This document shows positions 32,549 to 41,746 of a stretch of DNA of 46,787 nucleotides, piece by piece; within the stretch, counting starts at the first letter, position 1; each line of letters opens with the position of its first letter. A program made the translations under genes and the position numbers. A model generated the notes under the pieces. The model did no database searches and was not told the origin of the DNA. It saw only the letters and a list, made by a program, of their open reading frames with translations. The stretch covers positions 1 through 46,787 of the forward strand of contig NZ_SMLH01000013.1 of the NCBI RefSeq assembly GCF_004349315.1, in the 5' to 3' direction. The DNA comes from Flavobacterium ranwuense (GTDB taxonomy: Bacteria > Bacteroidota > Bacteroidia > Flavobacteriales > Flavobacteriaceae).

Positions 32549-33337
32549 TTAATGAACTGGAAATTCAAAAAAATAGCTTTTCCTAATAAGTATCAGTAAT
32601 CCATGAGTGAAAGGTCCTGGCAGGAATTTTAGTGTATTTAAATAGGAGTCATAGGTTTTGTTGTGATAATTTGTAATCACAAAGGGAGAGGAATTAGAAG
32701 TGATATATAAATCGCTTATCCTTTTATTATCCATCCTATTTTTTTCGTTAAAACTGGAAAAACAGATTTCTTGGTTTTCCTTTTTTAATTGGATAAAATC
32801 AAAGACCGATAAGGGAACTGTTTGATTTGTGGAATAAAAAAAAATTGATTTAGAAACATCAATTAAAATCCATTTTTTTAATTCCTTGGAATAGATTTCG
32901 TTAAAAGCATGTCCGCCTTTAATGCTCGGATCATTTGATACTATTTTCAATCCCCATTCTTTTACTTTTAAATCGTTTATGACACAGAAATTATTATAGA
33001 CCTGAGAAAAATCGCTGCAAACGCCACCTTCGCCGCTTATCATTTTTCTTAAGGTTACATCTGAGGATTTACCTAATCCAGGGCCTCCTTTTATAAAGTT
33101 TCTCAACCAAACGGCTATCTGCGTCGCTTTATCAAGATCGCTTATTACAGCTTCTTTTTTTGTGAAAATCAATGGATTTAGTTCAAAATAAATTTCGGGT
33201 ATATCTATAGTCTTATTCAAGTTATTGTAACAAAAACTTTCAATCCTATCAAAAGTGGCCTTTTTAGAAAGTAACCTAAACCGTATTTTGTATAGTAACG
33301 GATGTCTTCGGAAATACCAGATTAAAGATCTACTCAT
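32549..33337 (-). CDS. Transglutaminase-like cysteine peptidase-fold protein
   Basis: In the 262-residue protein C107 (GGVCSDFSQVYNNF), H143 (KGGHAFNEIY) and D160 (WILIDVS) fall at the spacing of the transglutaminase-like catalytic triad. No signal peptide is evident; the first 25 residues are basic (WYFRRHPLLYKIRFRLL). Members of this superfamily are peptidases, transglutaminases or amidases; the substrate is unknown. The gene is a single unit between two exported enzymes, with no clear operon partner. The family call is confident, the role is not. Confidence 0.75.
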   Translation of the reverse strand: MSRSLIWYFRRHPLLYKIRFRLLSKKATFDRIESFCYNNLNKTIDIPEIYFELNPLIFTKKEAVISDLDKATQIAVWLRNFIKGGPGLGKSSDVTLRKMISGEGGVCSDFSQVYNNFCVINDLKVKEWGLKIVSNDPSIKGGHAFNEIYSKELKKWILIDVSKSIFFYSTNQTVPLSVFDFIQLKKENQEICFSSFNEKNRMDNKRISDLYITSNSSPFVITNYHNKTYDSYLNTLKFLPGPFTHGLLILIRKSYFFEFPVH

Positions 33338-33503
33338 TTTTCAATAATTTATTCATCTTTGTAAACAATTAAAATAAAGAAATGCTATTCGCAAATGGTT
33401 TGTGTGTAGTTATTTACAAATCAAGTAGGTGACTCAAATATAATAAAAATAATAATTTAAAAAGTAAAAAATACCTTTAAATAAAACAATCAAAAGCATA
33501 AAA

Positions 33504-33524
33504 AAAGTCCCAATTAGGGACTTT
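33504..33524 (-). terminator. Terminator of adenosine deaminase gene
   Basis: AAAGTCCC and GGGACTTT pair around AATTA. On the minus strand a T run follows, and the site lies 60 nt after the deaminase stop. Confidence 0.88.
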
Positions 33525-33584
33525 AATTTTTTTATTTTTTTTGAAAAAAAATAGTAAGAGTTCCTTTTTATCTTTATAAATGGC

Positions 33585-35003
33585 TTATTTCATTGGAAAA
33601 TTAGCTTCAAAAGTCTTAAATCTGGAGTCTAAATCTTTGAGCAATTGCTTTTTTACGGAAGCTTCTTTTATAAAACTGTAATTGATGCTGTTGTAAACAA
33701 ATCGCTTGATATCTGAATAGGAAACGTCTTTGTATCTTTTTGCTAACAAAACATATTGTTCGGTCATATTGGTGCGTAAAATCCCTGCATCGTCCGTGCT
33801 GATTACTATTGGAACGTCAAAATCTTTATACAATGTCAATGGATGACGGTTTTCTTTTACTTTCAAAATGAATTCGTTACTCACTAAGTTGATTTCGATT
33901 GGAATTGTTTTCTTAGCCATGTAGCGCAATAAATCATACGAATCTTTCTCGTATGCCATATCTACTCCGTGACCGATACGGTTGGCTCCAGCGGTATAAA
34001 TGGCTGCGCCAATATGCCAGGTTAGTTCTTCCGGTTGTACTAAACCAAGTGTCAGCTCGCCGGCATGCATCGTGTATTTTACATTTGGATAACGGGAATG
34101 GCAGTATTTAAACATCACCATGTGCAACCAATAATCTTTCATCGAGGTTTCACCATCTTCCGGAGAAACAATGTTAACTCCCGCCATAAGCGGACTTCCG
34201 TCAGCCGAAATGAATGCAATTACCAGATTTTTAAATAAATCTACAGGTTCCATGAAACGCAATACAAAATTTTGATACCGCATCGTAAATTGTTTGTCAT
34301 CAATTTTAAGGTCCTTGTGAAGCTTTGCTACAAAATTGGTGTTGAATTCTTTGGCGTAGGATTCAGCATCTTTTTTCAGTAATGAATTGTAAACAGAATC
34401 CAATGATTTTAGAATCGCTTTTTCGTCTTTTGCCAAAGCCAATTTTCGCAATATGGAATTGAATTTCGTCAAATCATCCGTATTCATTGCAGTAGGAATT
34501 GTAGATAATTGCGTTTCAATATAACTGACATTTTCTGAAATTGCTCTGTTTTTTAGTTCCAATAAACCTTGTCCAAAATTCCCTTTGATAGCCGGTTCAA
34601 ACTTCATAAAGGATTCAAAAAACAATTTATCTGATGGGTAATCCACATGATTATAGTCTTTTACAGACCATTTTTGCATGATTTTTTGTTTGTAAACGTC
34701 TAATGTTTCGTTACTTTTTAATGTCGAAAATTGTTCCCAGTTTCCGGTTGATGGTTTTTCTTTTAAAACATCCATCGTTTCGGTATTGAGATAAAAATCA
34801 TCAGTAATGGCGCGTTGTAATAATGGCTCGGCATAAATAGAACCGGAATAGTGGTGGTGTAAATCGCCGCCTTTTGGCATCTGTGAAAAGAAAGCGGTTA
34901 ATTCCGCTTCATTGTTTCTGATTTTTTCAAAATAGTCATTTGGAGCTTGGGAATAAGCACTATTTAGTACCGTTATTAAAAGGAAAGTATAAATTAATTT
35001 CAT
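33585..35003 (-). CDS. Exported adenosine deaminase (ADGF-like)
   Basis: The 472-residue protein has a signal peptide (about 1-18, ending NSAYSQ) and the adenosine deaminase metal-site motifs: HxH at H49/H51 (GGDLHHHYSG), TMHAGE, GHGVDM and STDDAG. The length and the N-terminal segment (YFEKIRNNEAELTAFFSQMPKGGDLHHHY) resemble the extracellular ADGF/CECR1 group rather than the shorter cytosolic Add. It should deaminate adenosine or a related purine nucleoside outside the inner membrane, as a salvage or nutrient-scavenging step. It is a single gene with a strong terminator. Confidence 0.9.
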   Translation of the reverse strand: MKLIYTFLLITVLNSAYSQAPNDYFEKIRNNEAELTAFFSQMPKGGDLHHHYSGSIYAEPLLQRAITDDFYLNTETMDVLKEKPSTGNWEQFSTLKSNETLDVYKQKIMQKWSVKDYNHVDYPSDKLFFESFMKFEPAIKGNFGQGLLELKNRAISENVSYIETQLSTIPTAMNTDDLTKFNSILRKLALAKDEKAILKSLDSVYNSLLKKDAESYAKEFNTNFVAKLHKDLKIDDKQFTMRYQNFVLRFMEPVDLFKNLVIAFISADGSPLMAGVNIVSPEDGETSMKDYWLHMVMFKYCHSRYPNVKYTMHAGELTLGLVQPEELTWHIGAAIYTAGANRIGHGVDMAYEKDSYDLLRYMAKKTIPIEINLVSNEFILKVKENRHPLTLYKDFDVPIVISTDDAGILRTNMTEQYVLLAKRYKDVSYSDIKRFVYNSINYSFIKEASVKKQLLKDLDSRFKTFEANFPMK

Positions 35004-35386
35004 GTTTTTAAATTTTTATCGAAGTGAAAGTATTCTAAAATATGCTACTTTTTTGGTTAGTTTTGTTCTAACGCCAACAGTTATAAGTAATTTTAAACAG
35101 GTTAATTCTAACTTATTTCGAGGTAAATGTAGTAGATTTAACGGATTTATAAAAGACTTGTTTTAGAAAAATTTTTAAAAATTAGCTTAAAATAAGACAA
35201 TAATACAAATCATAAAATCTCAGTAATTCATAAAATATAGTATAAATGCTATCAAAATTATCGGGTAGATTCGATTTTTTTAATTCATTTGAAATATTAA
35301 GGTGGTATTAAAAATCACACTCTATTAGTCTTTCACAAAAGAATTAATCAGTTCCAGTTCTAACTGAATTTACGTTTTTTTTAAAT
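35004..35386. other. AT-rich intergenic region with no recognised feature
   Basis: The 383 bp lie upstream of the adenosine deaminase gene and downstream of the TauE-type gene, both on the minus strand. Only low-complexity A/T runs and short palindromes such as AAAAATTTTT are present. No gene, consensus promoter or terminator was recognised. Confidence 0.5.
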
Positions 35387-36160
35387 TTAAATTATTCCAA
35401 TTATCAATAGAACAGCAAATAGGATAAGCATAAAAGTCACTATATTTTGAATGGTTGTTATGGTGACTTTTTTTAATAATTTATTGCCAAAATAAGCTCC
35501 AATAAATGCCGAAAGTGTGGCTAGAGTCAGTAAAGTGTAATCAAATTGACTTTGATTATTCAGTATTTGTTTGGAATAAACAGTTAGTCTGGAAATGTCC
35601 ACTAAACAAGCAATTACCACACCGGTTGCAATGAAAGATTGTTTGGATAAATTAGCTCTTATCAAAAATGCGGCTCTTAAAGCGCCTTGATTTCCGGAAA
35701 GACCACCAAAAAAACCACTCAAAATTCCTCCTACAGGAAGGTATTTCTTGTCAAATTGTAAGTTGGTCAAACTAGGAATAACTTCAAATAAAGAGAAAAA
35801 CAGCAGCACAATTCCAATAATCAGTTTTATTGGCATAATTTCAAAAGTGTGATTTCCTATTTGATAATCCGTTAGTGGTTGCATATCTGTCAATAAGGAA
35901 AGTACATAAGCGCCAAGAAATGCAAAAATAATTGCTGGAATCCCAAAGCGTAAAACAACATTTAGATTAGCGCTTTTACCTAATAAAAATAATTTAAAAA
36001 GATTGTTTAGAAAATGAACGATGGCAGTAAGTAAAATAGCCATTTCGATTGGGAAAAATAGCCCAAAGACAGGAACAAGAAGCGTTCCAAGACCAAATCC
36101 AGAAAATAATGTCAAACCGGAACCTATTAATGCAGCGAGACAAATGATGATGTATTCCAT
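35387..36160 (-). CDS. TSUP family (TauE/SafE) membrane transporter
   Basis: The 257-residue protein has about eight membrane helices and two internally similar halves. Its Gly-rich stretches near both repeats (GSGLTLFSGFGLGTLLVPVFGLFFP and GGILSGFFGGLSGNQGALR) are typical of the TSUP family, which exports or imports sulfite, sulfonates or related anions. The substrate here is unknown. It lies 26 nt after an MFS gene and is the last gene of a GNAT-MFS-TSUP operon. Confidence 0.9.
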   Translation of the reverse strand: MEYIIICLAALIGSGLTLFSGFGLGTLLVPVFGLFFPIEMAILLTAIVHFLNNLFKLFLLGKSANLNVVLRFGIPAIIFAFLGAYVLSLLTDMQPLTDYQIGNHTFEIMPIKLIIGIVLLFFSLFEVIPSLTNLQFDKKYLPVGGILSGFFGGLSGNQGALRAAFLIRANLSKQSFIATGVVIACLVDISRLTVYSKQILNNQSQFDYTLLTLATLSAFIGAYFGNKLLKKVTITTIQNIVTFMLILFAVLLIIGII

Positions 36161-36186
36161 TTCATTTTAGATTTTAAATAAGAAAG

Positions 36187-37464
36187 CTATAGGAAAGGTT
36201 GCGTTTCGTTTTCGGAATAATTTAAATCCGTATGGAAGGTTTCTTTTAATTTCCAAAGTGCCAAAATTGAAATTACCGATAATAGTGTTCCAACAATCAT
36301 GGCCGATTTCAAGATGTCTCCATCAAAAATAGTGTCTCTGAAAAAGCCATAAATGATAATAATTAGCGGCAGCGAACCCCGAACAAAATTTGGAACCGTC
36401 GTAGTCACGGTTGCACGAATATTGGTTCCAAATTGTTCCGCTGCAATAGTGACAAACAATACCCAATAGCCTACAGAGAAGCCCATAATAAAACAAAGTG
36501 TATAAAAAGTGGATGCCGAAATCCCAAATGCATTTAGGAACATAAAAACCATGATCAGATTAAACGTCAGAAACAAGTACATCACTTTTTTTCGACTTTT
36601 CAGCCACTGACTTAACAATCCGCTGGCGATATCTCCAAAAACCAATCCGCCGTAACACCAAGCAATGGCTTTTCCTGCAGCAATCGTTTCAAAACCCTGA
36701 ACATCTAATGCTTTGGCAAATTCAGGAGAGAAAGTTATTAATACGCCTACCAAAAACCACAACGGAATTCCGATAAGAATGCATTGTATGTATTTTGAAA
36801 AGCGTTTTTTATTGGTAAATAAAGAAAGAAAATCGCCTTTCTTTTCTTCGCTTTCTTGTACTTTTTTGAACATACCTGATTCAGAAATACTGATTCGTAA
36901 AAACAATAAAAGAAGTCCTAAAACGCCACCAGCGTAATAACACAAACGCCAATCCTGAAAAACCTGATAGACTAAATAAGCAACCACAGCACCCGAAACA
37001 CCTACAGATGCTACAATCATCGTTCCGTAGCCTCGTTTTTCTTTGGGTAAACTTTCGGTTACCAAAGTAATTCCGGCGCCTAATTCTCCTGCAAGACCAA
37101 TTCCCGCTATCAATCTCCAGAACGCGTATCCATCAACGGTAGTTACCATTCCGTTAGCAATATTGGCCACAGAATAAATCAAGATAGAACCAAATAAAAC
37201 AGAAATACGTCCTTTTTTATCACCTAATATTCCCCAAAGAATACCGCCAAAAAGCATCCCGAACATTTGCATACTAATCAAAAATTCTCCCTGATTCCTG
37301 ATAGCATCACCGGTTATTCCTAAATCTTTTAGACTATCGGTACGGACAATTCCAAAAAGCAATAAATCATAAATATCAACAAAATAACCCAGTGCAGCCA
37401 CAATTACGGCAGCATTTAGAATTCGGACTGGCTTTTCTGTTTCGGAGGATATGGTATTGGTCAT
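36187..37464 (-). CDS. MFS transporter
   Basis: The 425-residue protein has 12 predicted membrane helices with the MFS loop 2-3 motif (GGILWGILGDKKGRISVLFGS) and a matching half in the C-terminal part. The sequence is like metabolite:H+ symporters (the AraJ/ShiA/ProP branch; long N-terminal half, GAGITLVTESLPKEKRGYG), so uptake of an organic acid is possible. It lies 3 nt after a GNAT gene and before the TSUP transporter, so the three are cotranscribed. The substrate cannot be given. Confidence 0.9.
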   Translation of the reverse strand: MTNTISSETEKPVRILNAAVIVAALGYFVDIYDLLLFGIVRTDSLKDLGITGDAIRNQGEFLISMQMFGMLFGGILWGILGDKKGRISVLFGSILIYSVANIANGMVTTVDGYAFWRLIAGIGLAGELGAGITLVTESLPKEKRGYGTMIVASVGVSGAVVAYLVYQVFQDWRLCYYAGGVLGLLLLFLRISISESGMFKKVQESEEKKGDFLSLFTNKKRFSKYIQCILIGIPLWFLVGVLITFSPEFAKALDVQGFETIAAGKAIAWCYGGLVFGDIASGLLSQWLKSRKKVMYLFLTFNLIMVFMFLNAFGISASTFYTLCFIMGFSVGYWVLFVTIAAEQFGTNIRATVTTTVPNFVRGSLPLIIIIYGFFRDTIFDGDILKSAMIVGTLLSVISILALWKLKETFHTDLNYSENETQPFL

Positions 37465-37467
37465 GTA

Positions 37468-37989
37468 TTATTTGATTAAAAGTTGCATTAATAAATCGGT
37501 TTGTTCGTCATTTCCTAACGTAAAAACGTGTTTGTCAAATACAACAAATCCATTTTTAGTGTAAAATCGGAGCGCTCTGTGATTTTCTTCCCAGACACCA
37601 AGCCAAATGTAATTAACGCCAGTATGATGTGCAATCTTTTTTACTTCGTCAAGCAACAACTGCCCAATGTTTTTTCCATGAAAAGTTTGTACAACATAAA
37701 TTCGATGCACTTCTAAAGCATTCTCATTAATGGTTTCGGTTTGGGCATCACCGAAGTTTATTTTCAGATAACCAACAGCTTCTGCATTCGAATACGCTAC
37801 ATAAAACTGAGAATTGGCATTGTTCAATTCAGTTGTCAACTGTTCTGTATTGAAGCTGTCTTTTACATAATTAGCAATGTTTTCGGGTGTATTTACAGCG
37901 GCAAAAGTCTCTTTAAAAGTTTGGACACTTATCTTTTGGATTGTTTCCAAATCTGATAGCGTTGCTTTTCTAATTTCAATTGGGTTCAT
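37468..37989 (-). CDS. GNAT family N-acetyltransferase
   Basis: The 173-residue protein opens MNPIEIRKATLSDLETIQKISVQTF and carries motif A (HRIYVVQTFHGKNIGQLLLDEVKKIA) and motif B (VWEENHRALRFYTKNGFVVFDKHVF), placing it in the RimI-like GNAT group. The substrate is unknown. It heads the operon with the MFS and TSUP transporters, with a TATTTTTG promoter box upstream. Confidence 0.9.
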   Translation of the reverse strand: MNPIEIRKATLSDLETIQKISVQTFKETFAAVNTPENIANYVKDSFNTEQLTTELNNANSQFYVAYSNAEAVGYLKINFGDAQTETINENALEVHRIYVVQTFHGKNIGQLLLDEVKKIAHHTGVNYIWLGVWEENHRALRFYTKNGFVVFDKHVFTLGNDEQTDLLMQLLIK

Positions 37990-38023
37990 AATTAATGAAG
38001 GGTAGTTTGGTTTATTTGCGATT

Positions 38024-38031
38024 CAAAAATA
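38024..38031 (-). promoter_or_regulatory. -7 box (TATTTTTG) of GNAT-MFS-TSUP operon
   Basis: On the minus strand this matches TANNTTTG, 34 nt before the ATG at 37989. No good -33 box at standard spacing was seen. Confidence 0.5.
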
Positions 38032-38092
38032 ATTAAATTGGCGTACAATTTTCATTATCTATTACACTATTAAACAAATCAATTTAAAGATT

Positions 38093-38123
38093 CTTGATTT
38101 CTTGATTTCAATTAGTACTTTTG
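38093..38123 (+). promoter_or_regulatory. Promoter of yaaA
   Basis: TTG (38094-38096), a 19-nt spacer and TACTTTTG (38116-38123) form one of the best promoters in the window. The predicted leader is about 30 nt, to ATG 38161. Confidence 0.7.
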
Positions 38124-38160
38124 AAAGAATTAATAAAAAGAGCTCGAAAGAGTATTGTGT

Positions 38161-38919
38161 ATGAAAATTGTAATATCGCCAGCCAAGTCTTTAAATTTTG
38201 AAAAAGAGTTACCCACTAAGCTTTACACCGAACCTTTATTTTTAAAAGAATCGCGACAAGTTCATAAAGTTTTAAAAGAAAAAAAACCTGCTGATTTATC
38301 GGATTTAATGAGTATTTCGGATAAATTGGCTGATTTGAACTGGAAGCGAAATCAAGATTGGAAGACCCCTTTTACGACTTCAAATGCACGCCCGGCAGTG
38401 TATACTTTTGATGGAGATGTGTACATTGGATTAGACGCCTATTCGATTCCAGAAAAAAAAATAGAGGCTTTGCAAGACCGTTTGAGAATATTATCCGGTT
38501 TGTATGGTTTACTAAAACCATTGGACTTGATTCAAGCATACCGACTGGAAATGGGAACCAAATTACCCATTGGCGAAAGCAAAAACTTATATGAATTTTG
38601 GAAACCAACGGTTACAAAAGCTTTAAATAAAGAGCTTGAAAAAGGCGAGTTGTTTGTCAATTTAGCGAGCAATGAATATTTCTCGGCAATTGATGTTAAG
38701 GCGTTGAAAGTTCCTGTAATTACTCCTGAATTCAAAGATTACAAAAATGGAAAACTAAAAATAATCAGTTTTTTTGCCAAGAAAGCCAGAGGAATGATGG
38801 TGCGTTATATTATTGATACAAACGCTCAAACGATAGAGGATTTAAAAGGGTTCAATTACGATGGCTATCAATTTGACGCTAATTTATCGGAAGGAAATCA
38901 TTTGGTTTTTACCCGCTAA
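38161..38919 (+). CDS. yaaA: Peroxide stress protein YaaA (DUF328)
   Basis: YaaA lowers intracellular unincorporated iron and so limits Fenton damage during H2O2 stress in E. coli; the fold binds DNA. The 252-residue protein starts at ATG 38161 (MKIVISPAKSLNFEKELP), the conserved start; an in-frame TTG two codons earlier is not needed. Hallmarks seen are VYIGLDAYSI, SGLYGLLKPLDLIQAYRLEMGTKL, NLASNEYFSAI and the C-terminal FFAKKARGMMVRYII. It is a single gene. Confidence 0.95.
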   Translation: MKIVISPAKSLNFEKELPTKLYTEPLFLKESRQVHKVLKEKKPADLSDLMSISDKLADLNWKRNQDWKTPFTTSNARPAVYTFDGDVYIGLDAYSIPEKKIEALQDRLRILSGLYGLLKPLDLIQAYRLEMGTKLPIGESKNLYEFWKPTVTKALNKELEKGELFVNLASNEYFSAIDVKALKVPVITPEFKDYKNGKLKIISFFAKKARGMMVRYIIDTNAQTIEDLKGFNYDGYQFDANLSEGNHLVFTR

Positions 38920-38940
38920 TATCTTTTTGAGTAAACATAA

Positions 38941-38978
38941 AAAACGCCGTTTTCATGATGATTACGGCGTTTTTTTTA
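38941..38978. terminator. Bidirectional terminator between yaaA and the DHA2 gene
   Basis: AAAACGCCGT (38941-38950) pairs with ACGGCGTTTT (38964-38973) around a 13-nt loop, with T on the right and A on the left. Confidence 0.9.
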
Positions 38979-38993
38979 TGTTTGGATTTAATG

Positions 38994-40577
38994 TTAATGC
39001 ATTGCATCGGCAGGGTTTATTTTGTTTTTTCCTTTCTTTATCAAAAGTATAAAAGGAATACAAAATAAAAATAACGCGCCTAAGTATAAAAAAATGTCCA
39101 TATAAGAGAGTACGGAACTTTGCACCATTACTTTGTATTCAATGGCTTTGTAGGCTTTTGCCAAAGCTTCATTTTCAGAATAGCCTTTGGACATGAATCC
39201 CATTTTCAGTTGTTGCACTGTTTTTTGCACTTCAAACGAAGTCACATTAAGATGCGAAATAAGGTTTACACGGTGTTCCTGATTGAATCGAGCAATAAAA
39301 GTAGTGATAATGGCAATACCAAAAGAACCTCCCAATTGTCGCATCATTCCCGTAAAAGCGGCTCCTTCTCCAATACTTTTCCCTTTTAAGGTAGAGAGAG
39401 AAAGTGTAGAAATAGGAACAAATAACAATCCCAGTCCAATTCCTCTTAATATCAATGGCCAGTATAGGTGTTCTTCTCCAGAATCTGGGGTAATAACTTG
39501 TTGCATCCAATACGTAAAAAAGAAAAACAATAAAAATCCGGCAGCCACCATATACGCTTGCGGTACGCCACGTTGAATCATTTTACCTATGAATGGCATC
39601 ATAATTCCAGTAGTTATCGAACTTGGAATTAATAGCAAACCGGCATCCATAGCACTCCAACCCAAAACGGATTGTGTGTAAATAGGGATGATAAAGGTAG
39701 AACCATACAATCCGAAACCAAGAATAAAACACATGATGGTTCCTATTCTTAAATTAGTGTCTTTTAAAACTCTTAAATTTACGATGGGATGTTTATAGGT
39801 GAGTTCTCTCCAAATAAAGAACAATAAACCAAAAACAGAAATAACAGATAACAATACAATCGTATTATTATTGAACCAATCGTCTTGCTGACCGTGTTCC
39901 AGAACATATTGTAAGGAGCCAACAAAAGCGGTTAAAAGAAAGATTCCCCACCAATCGACCTGGCTGGCTTTTAGTTTGTCACCATATTTAGGGCTTTTTA
40001 CAAAAGAGAGCGTCAGTAAAGTAGCTATAATTCCAATAGGAATATTGATGTAAAAGATATACGGCCATGAAAAATGGTCTACAATATACCCTCCCAAAGG
40101 CGGTCCAAGAGTTGGGCCAACAATAACTCCCATTCCGTAAATAGCTTGTGCCATTCCTCTTTTGGCAACTGGATAACTCTCGGTAATTATGGTTTGAGCA
40201 GTTACTAATAAAGCACCACCGCCCAATCCTTGAATGAATCTAAAAGTAACTAATTCCCAAATATTATTGGCATTACCACATAAAAAGGAAGCAACTGTGA
40301 ATATAATAATGGAAACTGCAAAATAATTCCGACGCCCAAATTGTTGTGACAACCAACTGGTCATAGGAATTACAATCACGTTTGCAATAGCATAAGCTGT
40401 TATAACCCAAGCCACATCAGTAAGTGATGCGCCAAGGCTGCCCCGCATATTGTTTAATGCCACATTTACAATTGTAGTATCTACAATTTCAAGCATAGCA
40501 CAAAGAACGGCTGTAATGGTAATTATGACTCTTCTAAAGCCATATTCTACTAAATCATCTTCTCCTGTTTGTACCAT
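38994..40577 (-). CDS. DHA2 family (EmrB/QacA-type) drug:H+ antiporter
   Basis: The 527-residue protein has about 14 membrane helices, as in the DHA2 family, with motif A (SWLSQQFGRRNYFAVSI) and motif C in GMGVIVGPTLGPPLGGYIVDHFSW. The family expels lipophilic drugs, and in Gram-negative bacteria pairs with a HlyD/EmrA adaptor and a TolC channel. All three are encoded upstream in order. It is the last gene of the tetR-tolC-hlyD-MFS operon, 78 nt after hlyD. Confidence 0.93.
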   Translation of the reverse strand: MVQTGEDDLVEYGFRRVIITITAVLCAMLEIVDTTIVNVALNNMRGSLGASLTDVAWVITAYAIANVIVIPMTSWLSQQFGRRNYFAVSIIIFTVASFLCGNANNIWELVTFRFIQGLGGGALLVTAQTIITESYPVAKRGMAQAIYGMGVIVGPTLGPPLGGYIVDHFSWPYIFYINIPIGIIATLLTLSFVKSPKYGDKLKASQVDWWGIFLLTAFVGSLQYVLEHGQQDDWFNNNTIVLLSVISVFGLLFFIWRELTYKHPIVNLRVLKDTNLRIGTIMCFILGFGLYGSTFIIPIYTQSVLGWSAMDAGLLLIPSSITTGIMMPFIGKMIQRGVPQAYMVAAGFLLFFFFTYWMQQVITPDSGEEHLYWPLILRGIGLGLLFVPISTLSLSTLKGKSIGEGAAFTGMMRQLGGSFGIAIITTFIARFNQEHRVNLISHLNVTSFEVQKTVQQLKMGFMSKGYSENEALAKAYKAIEYKVMVQSSVLSYMDIFLYLGALFLFCIPFILLIKKGKNKINPADAMH

Positions 40578-40655
40578 TTTATACTAAAGTGTAAACTATC
40601 ATTTTCTTAAAAGTATTACCGTTTTTGACATTTTAGAAATCACCCAAAAATTGAT

Positions 40656-41735
40656 TTATTTTAAATGTACATCTACATCCACATTCATTCCCGGGCGAAG
40701 TAATTTTATTTTTTCAGGATCATTTGACGTGTTCAAGCTTATTTTAACGGGTAGTCTTTGGATTGTTTTCACAAAGTTTCCTGTAGCGTTATCAGGAGGA
40801 AGTAGTGAAAAACGAGATCCTGTAGCGGGTGAAAACGACGTGATTGCACCTTGAAAATCATATCCGGGATACGCATCCACTTTTACGGTAACTTTTTGAC
40901 CAATTACCATTTTGTTCAACTGCGTTTCTTTGAAATTAGCAATTACCCAAGCTTCTTTGTTATTGATAATATAAAATAACGATTGTCCCGGTTGCACTAA
41001 TTGTCCCGGTTGAATGTCAATTTTTGAAACCTGACCGTCAATCGCAGCAGTTACAGCAGTATAAGTCAAATTTAATTTTGCCGCATCAAGTAATGCTTTG
41101 GCTCTTTTGATATTGGCAGCAGCCACTTCAGTTTGTTTGTCCGAAACTTTAGATTTAGCTACAATTACCGATTTTTGAAAAGCAGTTGCTCTCTGTTGTT
41201 GTTGTAAAACGCGTACTTGACTTTCTGCTTCAAGTTTTGCAGCCAAAGCTTGCTCGTATTGTTGTTTTGTAATCGAATGGCTTTTGTACAAATTGTTATA
41301 TCTGTTGTAATCACTCGTAATACGACCCAATCTGATTTTTGCCGATTCGATATTTCCGCCCGCTGATTGTACATTGGCATCAGAAACAGAAATACTGGCC
41401 AAAGCACTTCCAATATCAGCTTTAGAAACTTCAAAACTGCCTTCAGCGCCAACCATTGCAGCATTAGCTTCTTCAATTTTTAGTTGGTAATCTCTTTTAT
41501 CGATAGTAAACAGTGTATCGCCTTTCTTTACAAAATCATTGTCTTTGATGTACACTTTATCCACATAACCCGAAACTCTTGGAATAATAGGATTCATGTT
41601 TTTTTCAATTTGTGCATCGTCTGTTTCTTCGTGAGCCAAGGAATGCATGTATTTATAAGTTCCGTAAGTTCCACCTAAAACTACCAAAGCCACTAGGATA
41701 ATAATAAATTTTGTATTTGTTTTTTTCTTTTCCAT
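40656..41735 (-). CDS. HlyD/EmrA family efflux adaptor
   Basis: The 359-residue membrane fusion protein has an N-terminal anchor helix (about 8-26), the barrel-sandwich parts (VSGYVDKVYIKDNDFVKKGDTLF...VTAAIDGQVSKIDIQPGQLVQPGQ), a long alpha-helical hairpin between them (about 75-205), and a beta-barrel end. It bridges the inner-membrane DHA2 pump and the TolC-like channel. It follows tolC by 11 nt. Confidence 0.93.
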   Translation of the reverse strand: MEKKKTNTKFIIILVALVVLGGTYGTYKYMHSLAHEETDDAQIEKNMNPIIPRVSGYVDKVYIKDNDFVKKGDTLFTIDKRDYQLKIEEANAAMVGAEGSFEVSKADIGSALASISVSDANVQSAGGNIESAKIRLGRITSDYNRYNNLYKSHSITKQQYEQALAAKLEAESQVRVLQQQQRATAFQKSVIVAKSKVSDKQTEVAAANIKRAKALLDAAKLNLTYTAVTAAIDGQVSKIDIQPGQLVQPGQSLFYIINNKEAWVIANFKETQLNKMVIGQKVTVKVDAYPGYDFQGAITSFSPATGSRFSLLPPDNATGNFVKTIQRLPVKISLNTSNDPEKIKLLRPGMNVDVDVHLK

Positions 41736-41746
41736 GGTAGTTATGA

